NCBI GenBank assembly: GCA_030998225.1
Contig: JAPYXD010000308.1
Location: 9,496,001 to 9,560,000, forward strand
Origin: Diplolepis rosae
Taxonomy: Eukaryota > Arthropoda > Insecta > Hymenoptera > Diplolepididae
Reading direction: 5' to 3'
Length of the DNA stretch: 64,000 nt
Shown: positions 21,052-32,114 of the stretch, one piece after another
How the letters are laid out: each line of letters opens with the position of its first letter
Position numbering within the stretch: position 1 is the first letter of the stretch
Notes under the pieces: model-generated
What the model was told of the DNA's origin: nothing
The model's database searches: none
What the model saw: the letters and a program-made list of their open reading frames with translations, nothing else
Translations under genes and position numbers: made by a program

Positions 21052-21530
21052 TTTAAGGAGGGAGGACAAGTACCCAATTGGACAAAATTTTTGCAAAAAA
21101 TTACAATAAATCAATATACATCATTACAGATACCACAATAAATATATAATAATTAAGCACAATAAATAGTGAGAGCTGTAATAAACTAATAATTGAAACA
21201 ACAGAGAAAAAAGAAGGAAGATCACAGAAAGTAGGAGGAGTTTAGCAGTAGCAAGCTAATAAACCACTCCCACTCAAGAAAGAAATTAATCGCACCCACC
21301 GAGAGAAACCATAATGAATTATAATCTAATTGTGAAACATGTATACGTGTATACGTGAGATTAGCATGCGTCCCCATTACCTCCTAAATAAGGCCCTCGA
21401 ACGAGCCCTTAGCAACGGCTATGTCAAGCAGTCATTTCTACTCCGGCTGTTCCTCAGTAATAAACTAAAATAAATTACTTATTATTGAAAGTGAGTTCGT
21501 GTGTTTTTTCTGTGGAACCTAACTCAGACT
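21052..21530 (+). mobile_element. Polypurine tract and probable 3' LTR of the gypsy element
   Basis: AAGGAGGGAGGA at about 21055-21066 is a good polypurine tract after env and a poly-C run. The following ~460 bp have LTR features: an initiator-like CTCAGT (about 21450) and AATAAA at about 21459. The outer end cannot be fixed (about 21530-21600). No matching 5' LTR is visible upstream of 12255. The stretch 21600-23190 shows no gene. Confidence 0.45.
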
Positions 21531-23190
21531 CATTAGTGATTGGTTTTTTTTCGAGATAAACGCCATAGAAGTATTCTATTGCGTTTTTACTTAAAACTCC
21601 ACGGCGTCACACCAATCATATAAAGAAGTGCAATGTGACACCTGGCAGAACGCAGCGTATCACCAGCAGTCGAGACTACCGACAACATGGCCAGAGCGTA
21701 ACCCGAACCGCCCAGCGATAAGAAGACCCGCCACCGCCTGGAATGAATCATATACTCTAAGCAACTCTCCTGTACCCATATGAACTCCTATGACAAGTTC
21801 TTTTTAGACTTGCCAAAAATCATATTGCGGCGGGCCTTACACCAATATACGCACCGAGAACATGGCTGCCATAATTAAAAAACTCCATGGCGGCACCATA
21901 ACCTAATATAAACACCACTAAAGGAAGCATTGTTACACAAACAACTACTATGAAGGCACAAATAACACACATAGGTATGCAGAACAGAGAACTCCACATA
22001 CGGTATGTTATCCTGCTAGAAAATTTTTTACGGACAATAAAATTTGGGAGATTCCGTTAACACTAATTAAATAATAACCTCGATGAATAAAAAAGTGTAT
22101 TATTAAATATCAATAAACCTTTAATTATATGAATCGATCAGAATTGAGCCATATAAATAAGGGTTTCTCAGAACTATAATGGCACATATCTCCATTGGCA
22201 CCTCAGTACTAAGTTAACTGCGACTCTATTTGAATTAATTAATTAATTAATTAACTAGTTATTGGAATAAAATCAATTTCTGCTTAAGAAAATTTCTTTT
22301 GAAAAACATGGCCATTAATAAAGCCGTTTATTCGCAAAATCGGATAACGTGAACCTCAACCACGAATTCTCAATTATAATTTACCCGATCTGGCCAATGC
22401 ATGAGCTTGTGCTAGCTCACCTGAACTGAGAATGAGCAATAAACAGAATCAATAAAATAACCATTATATTGATTGCCAGAAATTGTATTTCGGAAAATTC
22501 AGTTACCTTTTAGTAAATTGGAGAAAATATTTCTTGATTTTCAGTCAAACTTGTAAAAGAAATGATTTAACGTTTTAGGCAACTGAAGTTTTATGCACTT
22601 ACATGTAAATACGAATTTTGTTACAGATTCATAATTTTATGGTAATTTTTATAAAAATTCTGTTACAGTTTCATAACATTAAGTGAAATTTTAGAAAATT
22701 CAGTGCATATTTCGCAATTTTAAGATATCTATTCTCAAAAGCATAATAAATACCCACAAATTTTACATAGAAATGTGGTCAATTTCGTGAGTTTCTTAAA
22801 GTGTTCGATTATAATAATAAGAAGAAACAAACACTGATGTGTCTTTATCATAATCAAGAACTAATGTCGTTAAAATTGTATAGAAGCATGCATAATGTCT
22901 ATACAATTTCGACATGCAAAAGTAAAAAAGGAAATAAAAGGGGAATCTCATGGCGGCCCCGTAGTAATGACCACCTAACAAATACACAACTAGACGAAGC
23001 AATGATTACCGGAACCACTACTATGGAAATTTCAAAAAGACACAGCACGAGTGCTCACAATCAGTATGTTACCCTACTAAATCTTCATTAGTCCGGCAAT
23101 CAAATTCAGGTGGTCCTGTGAACAAATGGATAAAATTTACCTCGAAAACTAAAAATACTTTATAATCGAAAGCCTATACACCCTCAATTA

Positions 23191-24473
23191 TTGGATCTAT
23201 AACTCAATTCGTGCGGTTTTTTTTCAAAATTTGAACGTTTATTTAAGAAAAACATGTACAATAGTATTATTCAAAGTATTGCCTATCTGAAGCTATGACT
23301 TTTTCCCATCTTTCTGGCAATTTGTGAATTCCATCCCAAAAGAACTGCGCCGGCTTGGCGGCCATGAATGAATCAAGCCAATTTTTGATACCCTGTTCTG
23401 ATGTGAACCTTATTCTAGTGAGGGCGTTTTGCATCGACCGAAACAAATGGTAGTCAGAAAGGGCAAGTTCTGGGCTATAAGGCGGGTGAGGTAAAACTTC
23501 CCATCCACTGTTTTCCAAATATTTCTTAACCGGAATAGCAACATGGGGCCGAGCGTTGTCATGATGGAAAATTATTGCCTCGTGTCTGGTCGCATATTCC
23601 GGGCGTTTTTCGGCTATTGCTCTCTTCAAACGGAATAATTGTGTTCGGTAGCGTTCTCCATTAATGGTTTCACCCGGTTATAGCAGCTCATAATACAGCA
23701 CACCCTTCTGATCCCACCAAATACAGAGCATTACCTTCGTGCTTTGCATATTCGGCTTTGCCGTTGATTTGTCTGGTTGGCCGGGTTTCACATACGATTT
23801 TTTGCGCTTGGGGTTGTCGTAATAGATCCATTTTTCATCACCAGTAACAATCCGATGCAAAAATGACTCTTTTTTGTGGTGTTCCAGCAGAATTTCGTAC
23901 ATGCAAAACCGCCTTTCAACGTCTCCCGGCTTGATTTCATGTGGAACCCAATTTCCTTGCTTTTGAATGTATCCGGCTGCTTTTAAACGTTTTGAAATGG
24001 CTGCTTGAGTGACTCCCAAAGATTCTGCGAGTTCTTCTTGTGTTTGGCAACAATCTTCATCCAATAATGCTTCCAGTTCTTCATCTTCAAACTTCTTTGG
24101 CTGTCCAAGACGTTCTTCGTCTTCCAAGCCAAAATCACCACTATTAAATCGTGCGAACCACTTTTGGCACGTTTGCTCAGCTAGAGCATGTTCACCATAT
24201 ACTTCCACCAAAATACGATGACTTTCGGCAGCAGTTTTCTTCATTTTAAAGTGATGAGGAAGAACTCCCCGCGAAAACACTTTTTCAGGCACAAAGTTCG
24301 ACATATTTGAGTGAAAAAAAATTGTTGTTTACGCTTCAAATGATTGACATATACTGAAAAAGACGCACAATGACAGTAGCTTTCCAAAGCATGTGCGGAA
24401 TATTGGAACGATGGAATAATAATCAAGTTATGCCATCTCTTAGCAAACCGCACGAATTAAGTTATAGATCCAA
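23191..24473 (-). mobile_element. mariner transposon, full length, TA-flanked
   Basis: 29-bp terminal inverted repeats TTGGATCTATAACTCAATTC... at 23191-23219 and the reverse complement at 24445-24473 differ at one position. TA dinucleotides flank both ends (23189-23190 and 24474-24475). Length 1283 bp with a single transposase gene on the minus strand is standard mariner architecture. Confidence 0.95.
23267..24304 (-). pseudogene. mariner transposase, 345 codons with one premature stop
   Basis: Start ATG at 24304, end at 23267. Counting the stop as one residue gives 345 codons, the usual mariner length. Motifs: N-terminal HTH (KTAAESHRILVEVYGEHALA), WVPHEI at about residue 120, first catalytic Asp in TGDEKWIYYD (156), second in HHDNARPH (249), third in YSPELALSDYHLF (284). 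The spacing of 34 residues between the last two is the DD34D signature. Codon 209 is TAA, directly before PGETINGERYR, where relatives have a Lys or Gln codon. No frameshift was seen, so this is a recent copy killed by one substitution. Confidence 0.92.
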
Positions 24474-25425
24474 TACAAGTGTTCAACAGATGCCTTCAAT
24501 AAAGAATTCAACATTGTAAATTAGTTGTAATGCTCCTTTGTTAGTTTATACTTAAATTATGTACACTAGTTTAACGATAAGAAAGTTGAGTCTGGACGAT
24601 AGTATTAGAATGAATTTAGTTAAGATAGAGTTAGGATTTTACAGGGGTAATTCAACGTAAAAAATGGGGAAAAAAATAAGCATAAAACATCTGGGCGAAT
24701 CTATTCAGAAAAAAGTTGTTCAAATAGACACAGAGTCATTGAAATGGTATATCTGGTCGCCAGAAGGGAGTAAAGATAATTCATAAAGGATTTACTGTTT
24801 TACTACCCTTCTTTGAGTATCACTTTCTACATTGTAAAAAGCCTGTAGCCGAGGAGAAAACCTAGAGCTGGGATTTTCCGATTTGTGTTTCTTCGGACTC
24901 GGATTTACCCAGTCGCACTTACTCGGGCTGGGCCAAGCGAGGGCCAGCATGCAAACATCTATTCGTCTACAAGTTCACTCGTCGAACTTATAGCGTCTTC
25001 AAAAAAATCAACTGTACTCGCAGTCGGATTACTATATTAACGGTTGTGTCCAGATTCAACGAGTTTTCAGTGTTAGCATTTAATGTTCCCAGACTCCTTA
25101 TAAGAATCCTTGACTGAGTCCTTTGTTTATGTCTCTCACTACTGAAATGGGTTTTCTTGGAAACCCTTAAGTGCATCAACTCCAGGTTTCAAATTTAGGA
25201 CAACATAAATATAAAGAAATGTCCAAACTCGCGTCTGGCCTATTTCAATAATTTCTTGTAAGTTTTCCCCTCAAAACTAACCCTAGTCAAATTGATTGAA
25301 ATATGAATAATAAAACTGTCTTGAGGGTTTAGATACACTTATTTCGCCAGAAAAACATCACCTTAGCTACAGTTGAGAGTAGCGTAATGTTGTGTATTAC
25401 GATACAGAGGAATGTAATGTAAAAA
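24474..25425. other. AT-rich DNA, no gene seen
   Basis: No convincing coding region. A ~45-bp word near 25282-25324 (GTCAAATTGATTGAAATATG...AAACTGTCTTGAGG) recurs at about 50918-50962, next to the second dyadic MITE, marking an unnamed dispersed repeat. Its spacing and order do not suggest a recognisable element. Confidence 0.4.
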
Positions 25426-25439
25426 TTGAACTGCGCATG

Positions 25440-26819
25440 CGCTTATTACGATACAGCGGAGCGTAATCTTCTTTCTTTCTTTCTTCCGCTCCAAGCCAAA
25501 GCAGGGGGGGGGGGTTAGCCTAGGTCAGAAGAAAATATAGTCTCCTTGCTGAGAAATGCGACCTATCTGGCCATGTCCATTAAAGGTGGAGTTTCTGGAT
25601 TGGTTGACTTTTCATTTAGTTGGTGAAAAAGATGTCAATAGGCGGTACTTGGATTTAACGCCGGCGTACCAGGCAGGTGAATCTTTCAGAGAAGGAATTG
25701 ATAAAGTATATTAAATTCAAAGTATAAATCAATGAGTAAAAGCAAGAAGCATTGTTTACACAGAAGAATACAAACAGAAACACATTTAGACATGAAGTTA
25801 AAATGAAGTTATATGAATAAGTTATTTTCTTTCCAAAATTTGAAAATTAAGAAGACTGGTCTACTTGTAGAATTATATACGAAGGGTTCAATAGAAAAAG
25901 GAGGGAAACAGTTAAGTTTAATTAAAGAAGCCTCTAAAGTTTTTCGGGAATTATAATAATTAGGGCAGGTCCACAAAACATGATTGATGTCCTTATCAGG
26001 AAATCCACAATGGGGAAACTCATCAGATTCGATGAAGTTTTTTCTAGCTAAACTGGCTGCGAGGTTATAGTGATTAGTTTGCAGCCTGGATATAGTGCCT
26101 ACAAAGTATCTACAAAATTTTGTTTTAGAAAACCACGGTTTATTTACTTTATTTGGAAAAAATTCTTGAAATAATACTGACCAACATTCCTGGTCTCAGA
26201 CACTTTGATCCACTCCACTATGATGAAATTGCATTGAAGTAAGCGGAATAAAACAAAAAATATCTGTGTGTGTAAGAGGAAGATCTAATTTTTGACCATC
26301 AGTAGAAGCATTTTTAGCGAGGACGTCCACAATCTCATTTCCATCCACACCAACATGGCCAGGAATCCAGATTAATGCAACATCGAGGTTATTTTGATTT
26401 GCCAAAAATAAAGGGTTACGAATATTGAAGATTAAATGAGAGGTGCTAGAGGATGAATTAGACCCACTGTCAGTCTCCAGGACACTCTTAGAGTCAGAGA
26501 AAATTAATAAATGAGGGATGTTGTGATCCAACATATGTTGTATTGCTTCTCCTATTGCTATAGCCTCCGCGGAGTAGATAGAAGTATACTCAGATAGTTT
26601 AAATTGGAGTTCAATATTCATGTGAGGGGAGTATAGTGCAGCTCCCACCCAAGAGTCTGATTGTTTAGATCCGGCTGTGAAAAAGAGGATATGATTAGGA
26701 AAATTTACTGTAATAAAGTTGTTAAACGTAGAGTTAGGGGATTTACTATTTTGGAAAATAAACCCAGAGGACAGATCAATTTTTATTTTTTTTTCGGTAA
26801 GGAGGGAAAATGGCGACAT
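25440..26819 (-). pseudogene. I-like LINE ORF2: RNase H and C-terminal Cys/His tail, 3' end
   Basis: Minus-strand frame 26819-26196 encodes an RNase H domain: FFTAGSKQSDSWVGAALYSP (first catalytic Asp replaced by Ala; TDGS expected), IYSAEAIAIGEAIQHM (Glu), LLIFSDSKSVLET (Asp), WIPGHVGVDGNEIVDVLAKN. After a stop the tail continues (KFCRYFVGTISRLQTNHYNL, FPHCGFPDKDINHVLWTCPN), the Cys/His module typical of I- and Jockey-type ORF2 ends. A TTTC-rich run and an 11-G run near 25475-25514 lie in the 3' region. It is separated from its RT by the R1-like insertion. Confidence 0.75.
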
Positions 26820-27039
26820 CTTTTATAGACGTTGTACAGGACCCACCTAGGACGGGTCTAGGCATACCTGCTAAAACCAAAAAAAAACCCTCTCTCCAAC
26901 CAATCCACCGCCCGCGGAACCACCTTTCGGCATTAAACTTCGCAGGACTGCGGGTGCAGGCCCCGATGCGATTTCTACTAGCCATTTTTCGACGAGTCTG
27001 CGCCTCCTTCCTTCGCGCGAGCGATTTCCTGCAGGTTGG

Positions 27040-28574
27040 TTAAGCAAGTGAGCTCCTTATGAAGCTGAAAGGTCTGTCCGCCAATAAGTCAATTGGCGGG
27101 ACGCCCGCCAGGACCAGCACAGCACTCGTCGGCACAGTTCGGTATGCTAAGACAATTCTCATCACCACACCTCTCTGTGCCGAGAACAGCTTCTTTAGGA
27201 TAGCATGGTTGTTAAGAGCGCTTTTCCAGATGGGACCTGCATAAATCAGCTTCGAATTTACCACGCTCGCCACCAGCCTTCTCTTAGCTTCCCTGGGTCC
27301 ACCAATGTTGGGCATGAGCAGAGTCAAGGCGGCCCCACATTGGATGGCTTTGGCCGTCGCGATCTGCAGGTGTTCGCCGAAGCTAAGCCTTTGATCCAAC
27401 TGCACTCCCAGGTACTTAATGCTCTTCTTCCACTCGATTTCATGTGCCCCGAGAACGATCCTCGGATATTGGAGGGATCTCCTGTCTGTGACTAGCAAAG
27501 CCTCGGTCTTTTCAGGGGCCATTTTCAAGCCTCTGCTATCTAACCAACGCTTTGCCCGCCTAAGACTATCATTGATCTTCAGCTCCAGAATTCCGACATT
27601 GTCATCAGCGCACACGACAAGTGCGTCGTCCGCGAAGCCGATGATGCTCGTTCCAGCAGGCAGGTCCATGCGCAGGAAATCGTCATACATGACGTTCCAA
27701 ACGAGTGGACCCACCCGTGACCCTTGAGGTGCGCCACATCTCATCTCTTCTTTGAGAGACCACTTATGGCCCTCATATATCACCCACCTGTCGCCCAGAT
27801 AGTCATCTATCATTCGCAACAGGTAGTCTGGAACCTTTTTCCGCACCATCGCCTCGATGCAGATGTTCCATCTCGCGGTGTTGAACGCATTGCGTATATC
27901 AACGCTGATCAACGCGCAGAATCCCTTATGCTTACCAGTTCCTTTTCTTTCTTTAGTGGTGATGTCCACCACTGCCTGGATGGCGTCAACTGTGGACCTG
28001 CCTTTCCGGAAGCCAAACTGGTTTTCCGAGAGACCATTCTCGCGGACCATGTGACCCTGTAGTCTTTGTAGGATCATTTCCTCCAGAAGTTTCCTCATCG
28101 TATCGGATAGACATATTGGTCTATACGATGAGGCATCCCCTAGAGGTTTGTTGCCCTTTCTCAGCAGGACCAACCCCTGCTTCTTCCAGTCTGCGAAGAA
28201 CCTTCCCTCCCGAAGACAGGAGTTAAAGACTTCTAGGAGGATCTCTGGGTATGCCCCGATCACCTCTTTGAGGATCTCGTTCGGCATCCCGTCGATCCCC
28301 GGCGCTCTGTTTCCTTGAGCCTTCTACCCGCTCTCTTTAGTTCTTCGAGAGTGAAGAGTTCCTCGCGCCGGACCACGCAGGGGCTTCGGTCTTGTCTTTG
28401 GAACGGCTCTACGTGTGGAAACAAGTTCCACACAATATACTTGACTTGATCGGGATTATCCAGGCCTGGGGTCTTTCTTTTAGTCACCAATCTCTTGGTG
28501 ACTATTTTGAAGGCGAGACACCATGGGTCCTTCTTGACCTCACTGATCAAGTCTTTTTCCAGCACTGAAATCAA
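27040..28574 (-). pseudogene. R1-like LINE ORF2: reverse transcriptase
   Basis: The best RT in the window. Minus-strand frames contain the LINE RT blocks in order: KRKTPGLDNPDQVKYI, FADWKKQGLVLLRKGNKP, SYRPICLSDTMRKLLEEMIL, NQFGFRKGRSTVDAIQ, LISVDIRNAFNTARW (catalytic Asp), GAPQGSRVGPLVWNVMYDDF, GFADDALVVCADD (catalytic FADD), and KYLGVQLDQRLSFGEHLQIA. The 415-codon frame 28287-27040 is open, and a frameshift near 28270-28290 separates it from the upstream 104-codon frame. The RT makes cDNA by target-primed reverse transcription in R1-type elements. Without its endonuclease this copy cannot move on its own. Confidence 0.88.
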
Positions 28575-28589
28575 CTATCCTTGAGGCAA

Positions 28590-28690
28590 AACGGGGCTCG
28601 GCAAACGTGACCCCCCCGCTCCTCGTCTGAACGTAAAATCCCTGCCCTGATTTAATACAATTAGGTCATTTCTAGCGGCATTATAAACAA
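28590..28690 (-). pseudogene. R1-like endonuclease stub
   Basis: A short minus-strand segment reads NDLIVLNQGRDFTFRRGAGG, identical in kind to the endonuclease block at about 9290, then jumps directly to the pre-RT linker. Most of the APE endonuclease and the linker are missing, so this is an internal deletion within ORF2. Confidence 0.7.
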
Positions 28691-28693
28691 TCA

Positions 28694-29580
28694 TCAGAAG
28701 AATTCTGGTTCTGGACTTCCTTCCCTCTCCCCAGGTTGAGCTGTGGAAACTTTACTTTCCACCCTTAACCTCTGGACCTCCACCCTAAATATTTGGCATG
28801 AACCGCTCCCCGAAGAATCGGCGACATCTTTTTCGCCCCTATCAGCACATGTCGCGCACCTAGGCGGAGCCTTGCGCTCCTTGGCCACGTACGACGCGCC
28901 CCCACATCTCTAGCAGGCGTCTTTCCTGTCTGGAAGCGTGCAGCCACGCGACACATGGTCATGACCCTGGCACCTCAAGCACCGCGCAACCTCGACATGC
29001 TTCCGGATGCAGCAGTTCACCCACCCCACCCTCAGCTTACCGAGCCCGAGCAAGCTTCGAGCATCCGCCTCGGTTAAACGGACCACCGCAGCCCGCACAC
29101 CGCCGAAGCGCTTATACAGCCTGCACTGGTCCCCGAGGTCTGGCTTGCCCAGCGCGATACGGAGGGCGGCCACAACCTCTTCCCTTGTGACGCTCTCGTC
29201 GAGGTCCCTAACTTCAAGGGACCTCTTCGAGACCAAAGACTCATCGTCGACTCTCTGCCCGACCGCCTGGTCGAGCGCATTCTCGAAGACCGAGACGTCA
29301 CCCCCCTTTTTCAGGACCAAGAGGATATCCTCCTTCCTGGTTCTCCGGATGTAGAGAACTTTCGCTCCCGAATTCTGAGGGTTCACTCTAGCCTTCATTG
29401 CTTTCAGGATCTCAGCGTAGGACTCACCGTTCTTCGCCGACACCCTGATAGCGTCGCCCGACCTGGCGGCCGGAGAGCGCCGTCGCACTTTCGTCTTCTC
29501 CTTGGGTTCCTGCGCGGAGGGCGCAGGAAGAATTTCTTTCTTCTCTTTATTTTTCTTTCTTTTTTATTTTTTTCCACCAG
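28694..29580 (-). pseudogene. R1-like LINE ORF1 (Gag-like, CCHC knuckles)
   Basis: Minus-strand frame with a basic N-terminus (RRRSPAARSGDAIRVSAKNG), a central RNA-binding-type domain (LYIRRTRKEDILLVLKKGGD, SLEVRDLDESVTREEVVAAL, VGWVNCCIRKHVEVARC), then zinc knuckles: CLRCQGHDHVSRGC fits C-x2-C-x4-H-x4-C, followed by C-x-RCGG and CATCADRGEKD. A single in-frame TAG at about 28910 stands where CWRCG is expected, after which the same frame runs on to 28694. ORF1 protein coats element RNA. The start is uncertain because of an A-rich stretch near 29540-29580. Confidence 0.8.
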
Positions 29581-29749
29581 CTGCCATTCCCCATCCTTTT
29601 GTGGGGCCTGGCCTCTGGTGGCCGTGACGTAGGAGGGCGATATGCTGCCCTTCCCTTTCTTTGGAATTCGCTCCTAAAAGTAGACAAGGCATGGCAGCCA
29701 TGCTCCAAAAAACTACGTGCCAAGGAACAAAATGATAATAACCAAATAC

Positions 29750-30336
29750 GGGGATGAGATCCCCATCATGTGCTACATAGGTATCTTATTATGTTAAGAA
29801 TTTGTGGGCCTTGAGAAATTAGATTCAGAAAGTAAGGGTCCCAGGATAATGTGCAGTGAAAGTGTAGGCCTAGGAATTTGGTGTCCTCTGATGGATGCAT
29901 GAACTGGTTATCTATATTGATAACAAGGTTGTCCGTCAACTTATTGATTAATACTGGAAAGACAATCAGTTTAAATTTTGAGGGGGAGAAAGAAAGACCT
30001 CTATGTTTAAAATATACGTTTAAATTTGTCAGGTTTTTTTGAAGAGTTCATATACGTTTCTCTATGTTATCACCTGAAAAGTAAATAACTATGTCGTCAG
30101 CAAATTCCGAAATTTTGCAGCCGAGGAGGAGTGTAGAATATGCTTTACGTGTATATATTGTATATAGTATAGGACTAAAGATGCAGCCCTGTGGAAGACC
30201 TTTTTTCAGTTGGTAGGGACCTTTATTATTACCGTTAATTCTAAAGAAAATATGTCGTTCCTTTATTAGGTTGTGAATAAATTTACAGATTTTTACAGGT
30301 AAACTGAGTTCTAGAACGTCTTGGACAAGTATGGAA
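29750..30336 (-). pseudogene. I-like LINE ORF2: RT C-terminal half
   Basis: Minus-strand reading gives IKERHIFFRINGNNKGPYQL, KGLPQGCIFSPILYTIYTRK, ISEFADDIVIYFSG (catalytic FADD), then the thumb (KHRGLSFSPSKFKLIVFPVL, KFLGLHFHCTLSWDPYFLNL). A few stops are present. The N-terminal half lies at 31004-32060 beyond a hAT MITE, and the RNase H at 26196-26819 beyond the R1-like insertion. Confidence 0.75.
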
Positions 30337-30344
30337 GGTATGAT

Positions 30345-30995
30345 CAGAGCTGGATAACTATTTCAAATGAATCCATTTCAAATACCTATTTGAAATGCAA
30401 AATGCCATTTTCCATTTTGTATTTTAAATAGGAAGAAGAAAACAATTTTGCATTTTCCATTTTAAATAGGTTTTCAACCTATTTTCAACTTAAAAAGCTA
30501 TTTTCTAGTTTTTTTTGGTTCTTCCCTGGACAAGTAAAAGCACGTGTTGGTTTCCCACCAGAGAATGTTGCCACTGGTCGAAATTTGGCACGCGATTTAA
30601 AATCGAATTAATTTAATTCGATATTGAATCACGCGCCAGTTTACAGCCGATTGCAGAATTTCTCCAGTGGGAAGCCAACACGCGCTGCTCGCGCAGGCAG
30701 CCATTTTTCGAAACACTGATTTTATTTTACTATTTAGTTACGCAGGCATGATTTTGCGCACAAAAAGAAGATCCATGGGGGACGCAATATTCGAGAAGCA
30801 ATTGCTACTTAAAGCACATAAACACATCCGCAAAGAATAATAAATATTCTTGATGTTATTTTTTGTATTATTAAAAATCCATTTTGCATTTTTTACTAAC
30901 CTATTTCAAATATACATTTTGCATTTTTGATTTTAAATAGAAAATAGGAAATCATTTTCTATTTTACATTTTGAGAACTATTTTACCCAGCTCTG
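30345..30995. mobile_element. 651-bp hAT-type MITE in the I-like RT
   Basis: Ends CAGAGCTGGATAACTATTTC on the left and, read inward from the right, CAGAGCTGGGTAAAATAGTT. Flanking 8-bp target duplications GGTATGAT (30337-30344) and GGTATGAC (30996-31003) match at 7 of 8. The interior repeats TTTTGCATTTT and TATTTTAAATAGG words and has no gene. TIR and duplication length are those of hAT elements. Confidence 0.88.
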
Positions 30996-31003
30996 GGTAT
31001 GAC

Positions 31004-32060
31004 GTTGTCATATGTTGCATTTAAATCCATAAAAAGGGCTGCCGTAAAGCGGTGGGTTGCTAGAGATAGGTGTAATTCAGATGAGAGAATACCCAAGTTG
31101 TCTGCACACGATCTATACTATCTAAAGCCGTACTGAAATGGGGAGAGAATATTATTGTTTTTAACCCAATGGTTTAGTCTCGACAGGGTGAGTCTCTCTA
31201 AGATTTTTAAGAAACACGAAGTTGAAGCTATAGGTCTGAATTTTCTTCGGGTAGTTTTGGGTAGGAGAATTATGAGGAAATTTTTCCAAGAATCGGGAAA
31301 GAGCTGACCATCAAAAATAGCATTTAATATTTGGAATAGAAGATTTGGAGAGGGTTCTGGGAGATAGAGTATAAGCTCGAAACTAACCTTATCCAGGCCC
31401 GGAGAGGACTTAGGTTTGACATTACATAAAGCAGACTTTAATTCATCCAGAGTAAAGGGAGGATAAAAAATATCGTGAGTAGGATCTGAGGTAGGTCTGG
31501 TAGAAGGTACGTGTTCGAGAGGAATTAGAGAATCGTTAGAAAAGGTTTCTGGGAGAGAGGGAGTATCCATTCCAGAGAAATCGTTAGACATTTTCAGAAA
31601 ATTATGTATGTGAGTGTCAATATCCTCCAAGACTTCCTGGTTGAGAGGGCATGTTGTGATTAAAGGGGGATTGAGTACTCTATTTCAGAATCCTTGAACC
31701 TTGTTCCATATGTTTATAAGACGGGAGCTGGGTGAAAGAGTTTCGCAAAAAGACTTAAAATTTAAGCGTTTGATGGTCTTAAGTCTTTTGGTTGTCTGAG
31801 CGTAAAATTTTTGATACTCTATAAAATTTTCGTAGTTTGAATTAGCTAAATAACGTTTTAGTTTAGCTAATCTAATCCTGACAATCCTGTCACCATGGGG
31901 GGGAGGACGGAAATAATCCTCCTTTCGGTGGCTTCCTGTCAATCCTGGGATCCGCTTTGTGAAGGGCATCGTCAATATCCTGTAGAAATTTATGATAGGA
32001 ATCTAAAATCTCAACGGGATTAGATAAGAGAGGAAGCTTATCATACTTATGGATATCCAA
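31004..32060 (-). pseudogene. I-like LINE ORF2: linker and RT N-terminal half
   Basis: Minus-strand frames contain the linker (LTGSHRKEDYFRPPPHGDRI, RLKTIKRLNFKSFCETLSPS) and then the first RT blocks: SALCNVKPKSSPGLDKVSFE, LFPDSWKNFLIILLPKTTRR, KFRPIASTSCFLKILERLTL and NNILSPFQYGFR. A stop follows at 31118, close to the MITE insertion. A (TATG)n microsatellite is present at about 32070-32097. Confidence 0.78.
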
Positions 32061-32114
32061 AATTGTATTCTATGTATGTATATGTATGTATGTATGTACC
32101 CTATTTAGATTGTA

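Larger units (their letters stand above)
26820..29700 (-). mobile_element. R1-like LINE inserted in the I-like LINE
   Basis: I-like coding sequence ends on one side at about 29700-29750 and resumes on the other at about 26819. Between them lies an R1-type element in the same orientation, with zinc-knuckle ORF1, an endonuclease stub and RT. An internal deletion removes most of the endonuclease. The exact boundaries and target duplication are not determined. Confidence 0.7.

Noticed and set aside
29007..29354. Plus-strand frame of 115 codons
   Set aside because: Complete overlap with the minus-strand R1-like ORF1, which has zinc knuckles; the plus frame is a shadow in GC-rich sequence.
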